A DNA stretch of 19,472 nucleotides from Clostridiales bacterium UBA3953 (GCA_002385415.1 DGDL01000040.1:1-19472); one strand, 5' to 3'; counted from the stretch's first letter, positions 7,009 through 15,065 are shown. A program made the numbers and translations. The notes: generated by a model not told the origin, from the sequence alone.

Positions 7009-8190
7009 ATGGGAAAACAAAGCAATAATTTTCATGGTAACGGTTTTTTCGACTGGCAGTTTTCTGCGCCTACCGATGAGGAGCGCAAAAAGTGGTCTGA
7101 AATATACAGGTACGATGAGGAAAAATACTGGGGCGACTTCAGCCGAGAGCCTTTCGATTTGTCCATATACAAGTTTCCGGCATGGGCAATAGGCGGGTTT
7201 GCAAAACACCATGCCCCCGTTCTCGCACCCACGCCCGGAAGCTGGGATTGCGGTCGATTCGGCGGCGGTGTCCATAACGGCTCGGTTATAAAAAAGGACG
7301 GCAAGCTCTATTACATTTACCGCGGCGAATTTCCCGCACCCGAAGAGTATGCTGTGCCCGGCATCGACTATATGTGCGATATAGGAATAGCCGTGTCGGA
7401 CGACGGCATTAACTTCCAAAAGCTCACCGAATACAGCCCGCTTTTCCGCAAGGGCGAAGACCGGCGCTTTTCGTTTGAGGATGTCTGCGTTGTCTCCTTC
7501 CGCGGCAAATACTATATGTACCTCAACCGCTGGAATTGGAAGCGCATTGACGACCCGTCAGAGTCCGGTATTTGCATGGCGGTCTCCGATGACCTTTTGC
7601 ATTGGGAAATGCTCGGCCTTGTATTCCCTGACGCCAAACGTATACACCGAAATCCCTGTGTTGTCCAGGACCCGGACAACGAAGCCGTGATGATAAACGG
7701 CAAATTTGTGATGTATATCAACAACGGGCTGATGGGTTTGTCGGATGACCTGATACATTGGGAGTCGGTGGAGCTGGAGGACAGCTGGCCGGGCGGCGAA
7801 GGCTGCTTTGCGCTGACAAACTATAACCCAAAGCATACCGACGATATCATACTTTTCACCGGCGGCCATCATACAGGACACTTTTACGCTATCGGTGAGG
7901 TGCTTTTAAACAAGCGCGATCCCGGCAAGCCTATTGCATGGCTCCCGCGCCCGGTACTCACCGCCGACGAAAACATACCGTGGGAAAACGGTCTTGCCGC
8001 CGAGCCGCCGTACAAACCTGTATCTTACTGGCGGGACACGGTGTTTTTCACAGGTATGACGCTTTTCAACGGCGAATGGCACCTCTATTACGGAGGCAGC
8101 GAGTTTTATACCTGTCTTGCCCGCTCGAAAGATGTAAAGCCCTCGCCGCCGGGCACCGACATCGAATCGCTTGTAAAGCCGATAGAATAA
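7009..8190 (+). CDS. Divergent GH130-type five-bladed propeller enzyme (putative beta-mannoside phosphorylase or hydrolase)
   Basis: A 393-residue protein without a signal peptide. Start ATG 7009 has AAGGA (6998-7002) 6 bases ahead. Its repeating blades follow the GH130 plan: HNGSVIKKDGKLYYIYRGE, IGIAVSDDGINF, FEDVCVVSFRGKYYMYLNRW, VSDDLLHWE, LSDDLIHWE, EVLLNKRDPGKPI, then VFFTGMTLFNGEWHLYYGG near the C-terminus. GH130 enzymes phosphorolyse or hydrolyse beta-1,4 or beta-1,2 mannosides. The usual C-terminal YYGaaDt motif is here YYGGSEF, and other positions deviate, so mechanism (phosphorolysis or hydrolysis) and substrate are open; GH43/GH32-like propellers are the alternative. Adjacency to the GH38 alpha-mannosidase supports a mannoside substrate, for example Man-beta-1,4-GlcNAc left after alpha-mannose removal. 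Confidence 0.75.
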   Translation: MGKQSNNFHGNGFFDWQFSAPTDEERKKWSEIYRYDEEKYWGDFSREPFDLSIYKFPAWAIGGFAKHHAPVLAPTPGSWDCGRFGGGVHNGSVIKKDGKLYYIYRGEFPAPEEYAVPGIDYMCDIGIAVSDDGINFQKLTEYSPLFRKGEDRRFSFEDVCVVSFRGKYYMYLNRWNWKRIDDPSESGICMAVSDDLLHWEMLGLVFPDAKRIHRNPCVVQDPDNEAVMINGKFVMYINNGLMGLSDDLIHWESVELEDSWPGGEGCFALTNYNPKHTDDIILFTGGHHTGHFYAIGEVLLNKRDPGKPIAWLPRPVLTADENIPWENGLAAEPPYKPVSYWRDTVFFTGMTLFNGEWHLYYGGSEFYTCLARSKDVKPSPPGTDIESLVKPIE

Positions 8191-8210
8191 TAAAGGCTCT
8201 GCAAAATACA

Positions 8211-8243
8211 ATGCCGCTCCTTTTTCGGGAGCGGCATGTTATT
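8211..8243. terminator. Intrinsic terminator between GH130 and the DUF3899 gene
   Basis: A perfect 10-bp stem, ATGCCGCTCC (8211-8220) with GGAGCGGCAT (8228-8237), has a 7-base loop (TTTTTCG). The plus-strand tail GTTATTT is a weak T tract, and the minus-strand tail (TGTATTTT) is similar. It sits between convergent genes and may act in both directions. The remaining bases up to 8343 show no other element. Confidence 0.7.
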
Positions 8244-8343
8244 TGGACAAAGCGATTTGTAGTGATGTAATGTCCGGTCAAGAAAACTGTGAGTGTCAAA
8301 GCAAAAGCTCGTCACGCGCGATGTTCCGGCTGAGTTTCCCGTT

Positions 8344-8757
8344 TTACTGCAGCAGATAATACACGCCGAGCGCGATAAAAGCGGCGACCAGATACCCGCA
8401 GCCGACCAGCACGATATGAACCCACTCGATTTTTTTGCTCTTTCTGTGCTCTTTATAGTCGACGTACGAGCCGTATTTTTTTACAAACTTGCCGGGTCTC
8501 ATCACATTGATTGCCAGCGATGTCCCATAGCGCAGCACGTCAAATATACCTTGATTTGAGGCATATCCAAGTCCGCCGCCGCCTAAAAGCAGTACCGCCG
8601 CGACGAAAAGACCGTCGCAGATGGCGTGAACCATGCCTGCTGCGTTTTCGGCGGTAAAAAATCCGGCAAAATATGTCGCCACCGCCGACGCGGCAAGTCC
8701 GAGCAGCGCCACGCGGACATATTTTCTCATGTATTGGTCTTTGTCCGAGCCTTTCAT
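8344..8757 (-). CDS. DUF3899-like membrane protein, last gene of the Opp-like operon
   Basis: A 137-residue membrane protein with a charged N-terminus and about three hydrophobic segments (roughly residues 16-35, 43-65 and 113-135). The central stretch GLGYASNQGIFDVLRYG, with a basic, Tyr-rich cytoplasmic loop after it (KKYGSYVDYKEHRKSKK), resembles DUF3899 proteins of Bacillota, whose function is unknown. The ATG overlaps the stop of the OppF-like gene in an ATGA, so it is translationally coupled to the ABC transporter. Whether it takes part in transport, for example as an accessory membrane subunit, is speculation. Its stop is followed by the terminator region at 8211-8243. Confidence 0.7.
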   Translation of the reverse strand: MKGSDKDQYMRKYVRVALLGLAASAVATYFAGFFTAENAAGMVHAICDGLFVAAVLLLGGGGLGYASNQGIFDVLRYGTSLAINVMRPGKFVKKYGSYVDYKEHRKSKKIEWVHIVLVGCGYLVAAFIALGVYYLLQ

Positions 8758-10100
8758 ACCGTAAGACCGAGCTGCTGCCGGTACTTTTTATACTCCGACT
8801 CGCTGCACATTACGAAATGCCCGGGCGTTATCTCGCGCAGCGACGGTTTTTCGACCGTATAGTCATGTTCGACAAGGTGATTGTATACCTTGCGCTTGCG
8901 CTCCTTTTCGTAAAACGGGTCGGGCTGCGGTATATTTGCCAGCAGCGCATTTGTGTACGGATGCAGCGGATGCAAAAACAGCTCTTCAGATGGCGCAAGC
9001 TCTACAATTTGGCCTCTGTACATGACCGCAATGCGGTCGGAGAAATATTTGACAACTGAAAGGTTATGCGCGATAAATAATATAGTTAAACCCAGTTCAT
9101 AGCGCAGCTCGTTCAGCAGGTTTATGACCTGCGCCTGTATGGACACGTCAAGCGCCGATATCGGCTCGTCGGCTATAATCAACCCGGGATCCATTATAAT
9201 GGCACGTGCAACGCCGATGCGCTGGCGCTGGCCGCCCGAAAACTCGTGCGGATAGCGGCCGGCATGCTCGCGAACAAGGCCAACCCGCTCGAGCACCTCG
9301 TAAACGCGCTTGTCAATGTACTCTTTGTCGCGTATCCCGCGGATTTTAAGCCCTTCGGCGATGATCTCTCGCACTGTCATACGCGGGTTAAGCGACGCAA
9401 TTGAATCCTGGAATATCATCTGGATTTGCGTTGAAAAGCGGCATTTCTTTGTGATGCGCAATGCCTCTTTATACTCCGCGCGCAGACGCTCAAGCTTTTC
9501 GGGGTCTTTTTCCGCGGCAAGCTTGGCGCTATACTCGGCTTTGAGCCGCTCTATCTCCTCACGCGCATAGTCTTTGTCGCTGTATTTTTGGTCGTGTTCT
9601 GCTTTTGCGATCAGGCGCCGCTGCTCGGCGATTTTGGCATCACGCTCGCGCTTGAGCTCGGGAAGTCTCGCCTTGAGCGAGGGGTCGTTTTTTGCCTTCT
9701 TTACATATTCCGCATACTCTTCTTTATACCGCTTTATCGCATCGCGATACGAGCGCGTTCCCGCGCAAATGCGCCGTCCTTTATAGTACACATTGCCTGA
9801 TGTCGCGTCATACAGTTTTATTATGGTGCGTCCGGTCGTTGTTTTGCCGCATCCCGATTCGCCGACAAGGCCAAAGACTTCGCCTTTTCGAATCTCAAAC
9901 GACACATTGTCGACGGCTTTGAGCTCATTGCCGCCCAATTTGAAATACTGGCAAAGGTTTTCGACGCGGAGCAGCACTTCGTTTTCTTTGTTTTCCATAT
10001 CCGTTGCCGTGCGCCGCCCAAATTCGCCTGCACCGGCGACCGCGGCCGCACTCTTCCCTTTGAAACTATTTGTCGCGCCGCTGTATTTTCCGGCTTTCAT
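8754..10100 (-). CDS. oppF: OppF/DppF-like ABC transporter ATPase with a helical insertion
   Basis: A 448-residue ATPase of an Opp/Dpp-type importer. Walker A GESGCGKTT is at 80-88, the Q-loop MIFQD has Gln231, the signature is FSGGQRQR (287-294), Walker B LIIADEP (307-313), the H-loop His is 345, and the C-terminal HPLHPYT element (377-383) is typical of Opp/Dpp ATPases. All catalytic motifs are intact. Between Walker A and the Q-loop it carries about 105 extra residues (about 114-218), rich in Lys, Glu, Arg and Ala with heptad-like spacing, predicted as a helical hairpin; ordinary members have about 15 residues there. The ATG at 10100 overlaps the OppD stop (ATGA) with GGCGGAG just ahead at a short spacing. 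An internal ATG at 9998 starts nearer to the conserved domain but lacks a ribosome site. The symbol indicates subunit type only. Confidence 0.88.
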   Translation of the reverse strand: MKAGKYSGATNSFKGKSAAAVAGAGEFGRRTATDMENKENEVLLRVENLCQYFKLGGNELKAVDNVSFEIRKGEVFGLVGESGCGKTTTGRTIIKLYDATSGNVYYKGRRICAGTRSYRDAIKRYKEEYAEYVKKAKNDPSLKARLPELKRERDAKIAEQRRLIAKAEHDQKYSDKDYAREEIERLKAEYSAKLAAEKDPEKLERLRAEYKEALRITKKCRFSTQIQMIFQDSIASLNPRMTVREIIAEGLKIRGIRDKEYIDKRVYEVLERVGLVREHAGRYPHEFSGGQRQRIGVARAIIMDPGLIIADEPISALDVSIQAQVINLLNELRYELGLTILFIAHNLSVVKYFSDRIAVMYRGQIVELAPSEELFLHPLHPYTNALLANIPQPDPFYEKERKRKVYNHLVEHDYTVEKPSLREITPGHFVMCSESEYKKYRQQLGLTV

Positions 10101-12304
10101 TTCTCCGCCGTTGCGGCACTTTTTGTGCCCTGCTCCATTTTATTCAGCCTTTCGGTTATACGCTTGATACGCTCTGTGACTATCTTCGGCGGCTCTACCT
10201 TTGGCGCATTCGGATGGAGCAGCCATGTCGCCGCCGAGTGAGTTTCGCTTATTTTGAACATCGGCGGCATCATTTCAAAATCTATCTCCAGCGCGTATTT
10301 GTTGCGCGGCGCAAATGCATCGCCCTTTGGCGGATAAATCATGTTCGGAGCGGTGCCCGGGATTGCGTCAAGCTGTTCCGTTGTTTCAAGGTCGGGCATC
10401 GAGGCAAGCAATGCCCATGTATACGGATGAGCCGGACGGCAGAAGATGTCCTCGACCGTGCCGTACTCGACAATCTTGCCCGCGTACATGACCGCAACGC
10501 GGTCTGCCATGTTTGCTACAACTCCGAGGTCGTGCGTAATGAACAGAACCGACAGGTTGCGCTCTTTTTTCAGCTTGTTGATAAGCTCGAGAATCTGTGC
10601 TTGTATAGTCACGTCCAGTGCCGTGGTCGGCTCGTCGCAGATAAGAATTTCCGGGTTGGCCGCAAGCGCTATAGCAATGACAATGCGCTGGCGCATGCCG
10701 CCCGAAAACTCGAAGGGGTACTGACGATAGCGGCGCTCCGGCTCACTTATGCCGACCTCTTCCATGAGCTTGATGGCCTTGTATTTCGCCATCTCGCGCG
10801 AGACTTTGTAGACTACCTGCTCGGCCAGCTCTTTCATGTGGTCGACGGTCGCAATCGCACGCTCGTCGAGGTTTATGCCGGATGCGGCATTAATGTATGC
10901 TTCAAACGAATCACGAACACGCTTTATCACAAGCTCGATGTTGGATTTTGCAAGCTCAAGGTCCACAAGCTCGGCAGGCGGGACTGTCCAGTCGGGCTGT
11001 TTGCCGCGCGCAACCAGCCTGTCATGTTTGCGCTTGAGTTTATCATACTTTGCCTGCGCATCGGGATTGCTTTTCACACCGCCGAAATACTTGTCGAGCG
11101 CAGTGTGCAGGTTAACCCCAAAAGCATAGGCTGTGCTGTCCTTGAGTATCTCCAGGCGGTCGATTGCCGCCTCGACCGCCGCAACAAGTGTTTTTGCCGC
11201 GGCGCGGCACTCTTTCTCGACGGGGTGCTCGCTCCTGAAAACCGGCAGCAGGCGGTCGATTTCATCGATTGCATTTTTTTTCAGCTCTACGGATTTCTCG
11301 ATTGCAAAGCGCAGCGCGACCTTTGCATCATCGATAAATCCAAGCATAAACTCACGGTCAAGATACTCGCGTGTGAGCCTGTTAAGCTCTCCGACAGGGT
11401 GCTTGTATATATCCTCCTGCGGATTGCGCATCGCGTAATATCCCGCGGTAAAAAAGTTTGGCTTTTCTTTTTTATCGGCAGCCTCAAGCAATTCTATCAG
11501 ATTGACGGCGGCCTGATAGGCGCCGTCGGTTAAGCTGTCTTTGCATTTGGGCAGCTCGGATTTGAGCGTGGACACAGCCGGCTCAAGCTCGCTGCGCGTT
11601 ACCGTATACGGATGCTCGGCGTCGCGCAGGTTGGCGAGAAGCCGCTTTATTGTTGCTTTATACTCGATTTTCTGCTTGCGCTCGTGATTGAGCTTAATGA
11701 TCTCAAGCTTTGCCTTCGCCTCCGATACGGCGCGTTCCGCGGCATTGTATTTGTTTTGCAGCTTGATAGCCACAATGCAGAATTTGTCAAATGTTTTAAG
11801 CTCGCTTTTTATCTTCTCGTTTGTCAGCCCGGCAATGCTGTATCTTTTTGCGCCTTCGCGCATGCATTCGCCCATTTGCGCAAGCAGGTCGTTAAACTCC
11901 CTGCGCGCGCGCCGGCGGGCGGTGCGGTTTTTAAGCAGCATCGCTTCGGTAAGCTGCTTGCCGACGCGAACTATGGGGTTGAGGCTGGACAGCGGGTCCT
12001 GGAAGATCATCGCTATCCTGTCGCCGCGAATCTTCTGGAAATCCTCTTCGGTTATACGCAAAAGGTCTTGCCCGCCATAGAGAATAGACCCTCCTTCGAC
12101 AATCGCGTTGCCGGCAAGTATGCCTAAAATTGCGCGGCTGGTTACCGACTTGCCGGAGCCGGATTCGCCGACTATCGCAAGCGTTTCGCCGCGATAGAGG
12201 TCAAAGCCGATATCCCGCACAGCCTGAACTTTGCCGTTTGATGTCTTAAATGATATGCGCAGGTCGCGCACTTCGAGAATTTTATCGTTGTTTCTTTCAG
12301 CCAT
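10097..12304 (-). CDS. oppD: OppD/DppD-like ABC transporter ATPase with a very large insertion
   Basis: A 735-residue ATPase; usual family length is about 320-350. Walker A GESGSGKS is at 46-53, the Q-loop FQDP has Gln102, the signature is FSGGMRQR (533-540), Walker B ILICDEP (553-559), and the H-loop His is 591. The Q-loop and signature are about 430 residues apart instead of about 60. The extra part (about 135-505) is mostly charged helix with some non-helical segments (for example NFFTAGYYAMRNPQ) and matches no domain I recognise. It falls in the helical subdomain that faces the permease. The C-terminal Opp/Dpp element (HPYTWALLASMP, AIPG) is present, but its four cluster-binding cysteines are replaced by Asp662, Asn668, Asp675 and Thr693. 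GGAGG at 12313-12317, inside the OppC end, precedes the start by 8 bases. The symbol indicates subunit type only. Confidence 0.9.
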   Translation of the reverse strand: MAERNNDKILEVRDLRISFKTSNGKVQAVRDIGFDLYRGETLAIVGESGSGKSVTSRAILGILAGNAIVEGGSILYGGQDLLRITEEDFQKIRGDRIAMIFQDPLSSLNPIVRVGKQLTEAMLLKNRTARRRARREFNDLLAQMGECMREGAKRYSIAGLTNEKIKSELKTFDKFCIVAIKLQNKYNAAERAVSEAKAKLEIIKLNHERKQKIEYKATIKRLLANLRDAEHPYTVTRSELEPAVSTLKSELPKCKDSLTDGAYQAAVNLIELLEAADKKEKPNFFTAGYYAMRNPQEDIYKHPVGELNRLTREYLDREFMLGFIDDAKVALRFAIEKSVELKKNAIDEIDRLLPVFRSEHPVEKECRAAAKTLVAAVEAAIDRLEILKDSTAYAFGVNLHTALDKYFGGVKSNPDAQAKYDKLKRKHDRLVARGKQPDWTVPPAELVDLELAKSNIELVIKRVRDSFEAYINAASGINLDERAIATVDHMKELAEQVVYKVSREMAKYKAIKLMEEVGISEPERRYRQYPFEFSGGMRQRIVIAIALAANPEILICDEPTTALDVTIQAQILELINKLKKERNLSVLFITHDLGVVANMADRVAVMYAGKIVEYGTVEDIFCRPAHPYTWALLASMPDLETTEQLDAIPGTAPNMIYPPKGDAFAPRNKYALEIDFEMMPPMFKISETHSAATWLLHPNAPKVEPPKIVTERIKRITERLNKMEQGTKSAATAEK

Positions 12305-12307
12305 CGG

Positions 12308-13870
12308 TCAGTCCTCCACGCCGCGCAGCGACGGGTTGAAGGCGTCGCGCAGGCCGTTGCCGAATAAGTTAAACGAAATCATAAGAAGCGAGATTATAAG
12401 TGCCGGGAAAAACATCATGTGCGGGAATTGGGTCAGCGAGGCTTGCGCATTGGAGATCATGGTGCCAAGCGAAGTACCCTTGTCCCCCTGAAGCGATATG
12501 ATGCCCAAAAACGACAGCATTGTTTCCGAATAAATCACGCCCGGTATTACCATTACCGACGATGTAATTATAGTGCCAAGCGAGTTCGGGAATATATGGC
12601 GCAGCATCAGTCTTGCGTCGCTTGCGCCCAATGTACGCGCCGCATAGACGTATTCGGAATTTTTAAATCTATAAAACTGCATTCGAATGCGGCTCGCGGT
12701 TCCTATCCATCCGGTCGTAACGAATGCAAACAGCAGTGACATTATCGGGCCCACTTTATTTGCAAAGTGGAGCTGGAACAGCGTGACCACAACCATAAAC
12801 GGCATATTGTAGAGAATATCGGCAATACGCTCCATTATAAGGTCGGCGGTGCCGCCGAAATAGCCTTCGATTGCGCCGTATACGCCGCCGATAACGAAGT
12901 TGATAGCCGAAACGAAAACGGCAAGCATAATCGAAAGCCTTACGCCGTCGGCAAGACGCACGCAGATATCATATCCGCTTGCGTCGGTGCCGAACAGGTG
13001 ATATGGCTCGAACCCGTATAGATAGCGATAGTAGTTGTAATACAGCACACGGATTTTCTTCATGTTCGTGCCTATATTCTGATAAAAGCGCACGTTGCCG
13101 TCTTTGTCGTACAGATAGTTTGGCTCGAGCTGCTCGGTATCAATGTCAATTTCGCGGTAGCTGAAATCGGTTTCTTTGATAGGCTCCATGCGTCCCGGCT
13201 TTGTTTTGTACCAATAGTTGGCGTCAAGCGGGTCATAACAAAACTCGCTGTGGGTATCGACCATCGGGTACAAAACTTGAATCCCGGTTTCATTTTCCCA
13301 CGCTCGAATCTTCTCATACTCTTCATCGGTAACCGAATAATAGCGGAATCCGACTTCGAGATACACGTCAATAGCTATGTCGCGATAGCGCTTGCCCTCG
13401 CGCTCATACTCCCTTATTATGCGCTTTGCAGGGCTAAGCTCGTGTGCAAGCCCTTCCTCCCAAGTAGCGCCGGTACCGTCTGTGTCCGCGGCGCCGACGC
13501 CTATACCCACCGTATAGGCGTAAGCATTGTCGTTGCGTTCGCGCACCTTTGTGCCGTCAAATATACCGATTTTAGAAAGCAGTTTGGTTCTCGGCAGCTT
13601 TTTGGAGTATGTCGTCACCGAAAAGCTGACGTCATAAGGTGAAATAAGCGGCACAATCAGTGCAAACAATATAATCGCTAAAATTATCATCGCGGCAACG
13701 ACCGAGGAGCGGTTTTTACGAAACCGGATCCACGCATCGCGGAAGTATCCGATGGGCTTTGTCTCAAATTTTTCGTCGTGAAGTTCGCCTCTTTCGGCAA
13801 GGCGGAGCTTTTGGGCGGGGATATTGAGTATTTCAGACGGAACATTGTCTATATCAACAACTTTATTCAT
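12308..13870 (-). CDS. oppC: OppC/DppC-like permease with a large extracytoplasmic loop
   Basis: A 520-residue permease; usual length is about 290-320. The N-terminal tail is cytoplasmic, and TM1 lies at about residues 59-77. A non-membrane stretch of about 214 residues follows (78-291), rich in Tyr, Asp and Glu, where ordinary members have a few tens of residues. After FGTDASGYD (293-301), equal to the conserved FGTDxxGRD of the family, come five more membrane helices. The coupling loop (SEYVYAARTLGASD, about 405-418) is the EAA element that contacts the ATPase. By topology the added stretch lies outside the cell, where it could meet the binding protein. I take ATG 13870, with AAGGGA 6 bases ahead and 10 bases after the OppB stop; a GTG at 13891 overlapping OppB would add seven residues. 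Confidence 0.88.
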   Translation of the reverse strand: MNKVVDIDNVPSEILNIPAQKLRLAERGELHDEKFETKPIGYFRDAWIRFRKNRSSVVAAMIILAIILFALIVPLISPYDVSFSVTTYSKKLPRTKLLSKIGIFDGTKVRERNDNAYAYTVGIGVGAADTDGTGATWEEGLAHELSPAKRIIREYEREGKRYRDIAIDVYLEVGFRYYSVTDEEYEKIRAWENETGIQVLYPMVDTHSEFCYDPLDANYWYKTKPGRMEPIKETDFSYREIDIDTEQLEPNYLYDKDGNVRFYQNIGTNMKKIRVLYYNYYRYLYGFEPYHLFGTDASGYDICVRLADGVRLSIMLAVFVSAINFVIGGVYGAIEGYFGGTADLIMERIADILYNMPFMVVVTLFQLHFANKVGPIMSLLFAFVTTGWIGTASRIRMQFYRFKNSEYVYAARTLGASDARLMLRHIFPNSLGTIITSSVMVIPGVIYSETMLSFLGIISLQGDKGTSLGTMISNAQASLTQFPHMMFFPALIISLLMISFNLFGNGLRDAFNPSLRGVED

Positions 13871-13880
13871 ACTCCATCCC

Positions 13881-14897
13881 TTACCTTTCACCCATTCTAA
13901 TGCGCGGATCTATTATGCCGTATGACATGTCGATTACCAGCGAACCGACAAGCCCTATAAATGTATAAAACATGCTTACAAACAGGAAAACGTCATAGTC
14001 AAGAAGGTTTATCGACTGCAAATACAATTTCCCGACACCGGGAATCCCAAATATCTGTTCTATAACCAGCGAACCGGACATTATCAATATAAATTCGCTG
14101 ATTATCATGGGGAAAATCGGCACCATAGCGTTCTTCAAAGCATGGCGTATAGTAGCCTGAGCGCGCGTCAAACCTTTCGCTCGCGCCAAAAGCATAAAAT
14201 CGCTGGTCAAAACCTCGGTCAGCTCTGCACGGGTAAACCGTGCAAGACCCGCGATTGTACCAAACGAAAGCGCCATTACAGGCAGAACCATCGAAACAAA
14301 CATCGGCCATGAAAGCCAAAGCCTGAGCGTGTCGCCGCTTGCGAGCATTGCCGTTACTTCCGACTGGCCAAGGCCCATTTTTATGCCGACGTCGTACAGG
14401 CTTGAAACCGTGCTTGGAAACCAGCCGAGTTTATAGTAAAAGAAATATTGAAGCAAAAATGCGTAAACAAATGACGGAACAGAAACAAAGATCATTACAC
14501 CGGTGGAGATTAAATAATCCTGCCATTTGTTCTTTTTCAGTGCCGCGTAAATTCCGAACAGAATTCCAAGCGGTACCGAGATAATAAAAGCATATATATT
14601 CACAATAAGTGTGGGAGCCATGCGCGAAAACAAAACTTCGGTTGCGTCCGAAAGATAGTCAATTTTCCAAGATGTTCCCCAGTCCCACTTGGTTAAAATG
14701 TTTCTCAAATAAATGCCGTATTGAACCAATATCGGCTTGTCATAACCCAGCGCGCGGCGCCGCGCCATCTCTGTTTCGACCGCCGCGCCCGTCGCGGGTA
14801 CTTCCGGCTGAAGCATTTTTATCAGGACAAATGATATTGTCATGATGATAAACAATGTCATCAGCATCAGCAGGATTCTTTTTATGATATATTTCAT
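13881..14897 (-). CDS. oppB: OppB/DppB-like permease
   Basis: A 338-residue inner permease subunit, near normal size. It starts with the family-typical MKYIIKRILLMLMTLF (TM1) and has about six helices. The EAA coupling loop is ELTEVLTSDFMLLARAKG (225-242), followed by ALKNAMVPI. FGIPGVGKL near the C-terminus matches the conserved FxxPGxG element, and it ends with DPRIRMGER. I start at ATG 14897 (GGAG at 14909-14912, 11 bases ahead); the frame stays open upstream to 14999, but those 34 residues do not resemble the family. It forms the channel together with OppC. The OppC gene follows 10 bases after its stop. It lies about 190 bases after the binding-protein gene, separated by the hairpin at 15021-15065. 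Confidence 0.92.
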   Translation of the reverse strand: MKYIIKRILLMLMTLFIIMTISFVLIKMLQPEVPATGAAVETEMARRRALGYDKPILVQYGIYLRNILTKWDWGTSWKIDYLSDATEVLFSRMAPTLIVNIYAFIISVPLGILFGIYAALKKNKWQDYLISTGVMIFVSVPSFVYAFLLQYFFYYKLGWFPSTVSSLYDVGIKMGLGQSEVTAMLASGDTLRLWLSWPMFVSMVLPVMALSFGTIAGLARFTRAELTEVLTSDFMLLARAKGLTRAQATIRHALKNAMVPIFPMIISEFILIMSGSLVIEQIFGIPGVGKLYLQSINLLDYDVFLFVSMFYTFIGLVGSLVIDMSYGIIDPRIRMGER

Positions 14898-15020
14898 CAG
14901 CCCGCGCTCTCCATTTGTTACTACTTTAGCAGGATAAAGCTTTAATAAAAACACAAAGAACGCGATTGTCCGGCGCGTTGCCAAAATGTCCTGCGCCAAA
15001 CTACCCGCATTCTTATTTTA

Positions 15021-15065
15021 ATCGGCCCGCCGGACGTCGATTCATACCGAATCCGGCGGACCGAT
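15021..15065 (-). other. Strong stem-loop between the binding-protein and OppB genes
   Basis: ATCGG-C-CCGCCGGA (15021-15034) pairs with TCCGGCGG-A-CCGAT (15052-15065). This gives 13 bp with one C/A mismatch and a 17-base loop. On the minus strand it follows the binding-protein stop by about 23 bases and is followed by TAAAATAAGAAT, not a proper T run. The likely role is partial termination or protection of the upstream mRNA, so that the binding protein is made in excess over the permease, as is common in ABC importer operons. Confidence 0.65.

Noticed and set aside
10070..11533. Plus-strand open frame (487 codons) opposite the OppF/OppD genes
   Set aside because: It overlaps two coupled ATPase genes on the other strand; Cys/Arg-rich translation without any domain.
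10790..11902. OppD insert as a frameshift, gene fusion or misassembly
   Set aside because: The frame is continuous, codon use matches the neighbours, and the conserved NBD motifs on both sides belong to the same OppD type; related inserts occur in the partner subunits. Read coverage would still be a useful check.
14898..14999. 34-residue N-terminal extension of OppB
   Set aside because: The residues do not resemble the family, and MKYIIKRILL at 14897 is the standard OppB beginning.
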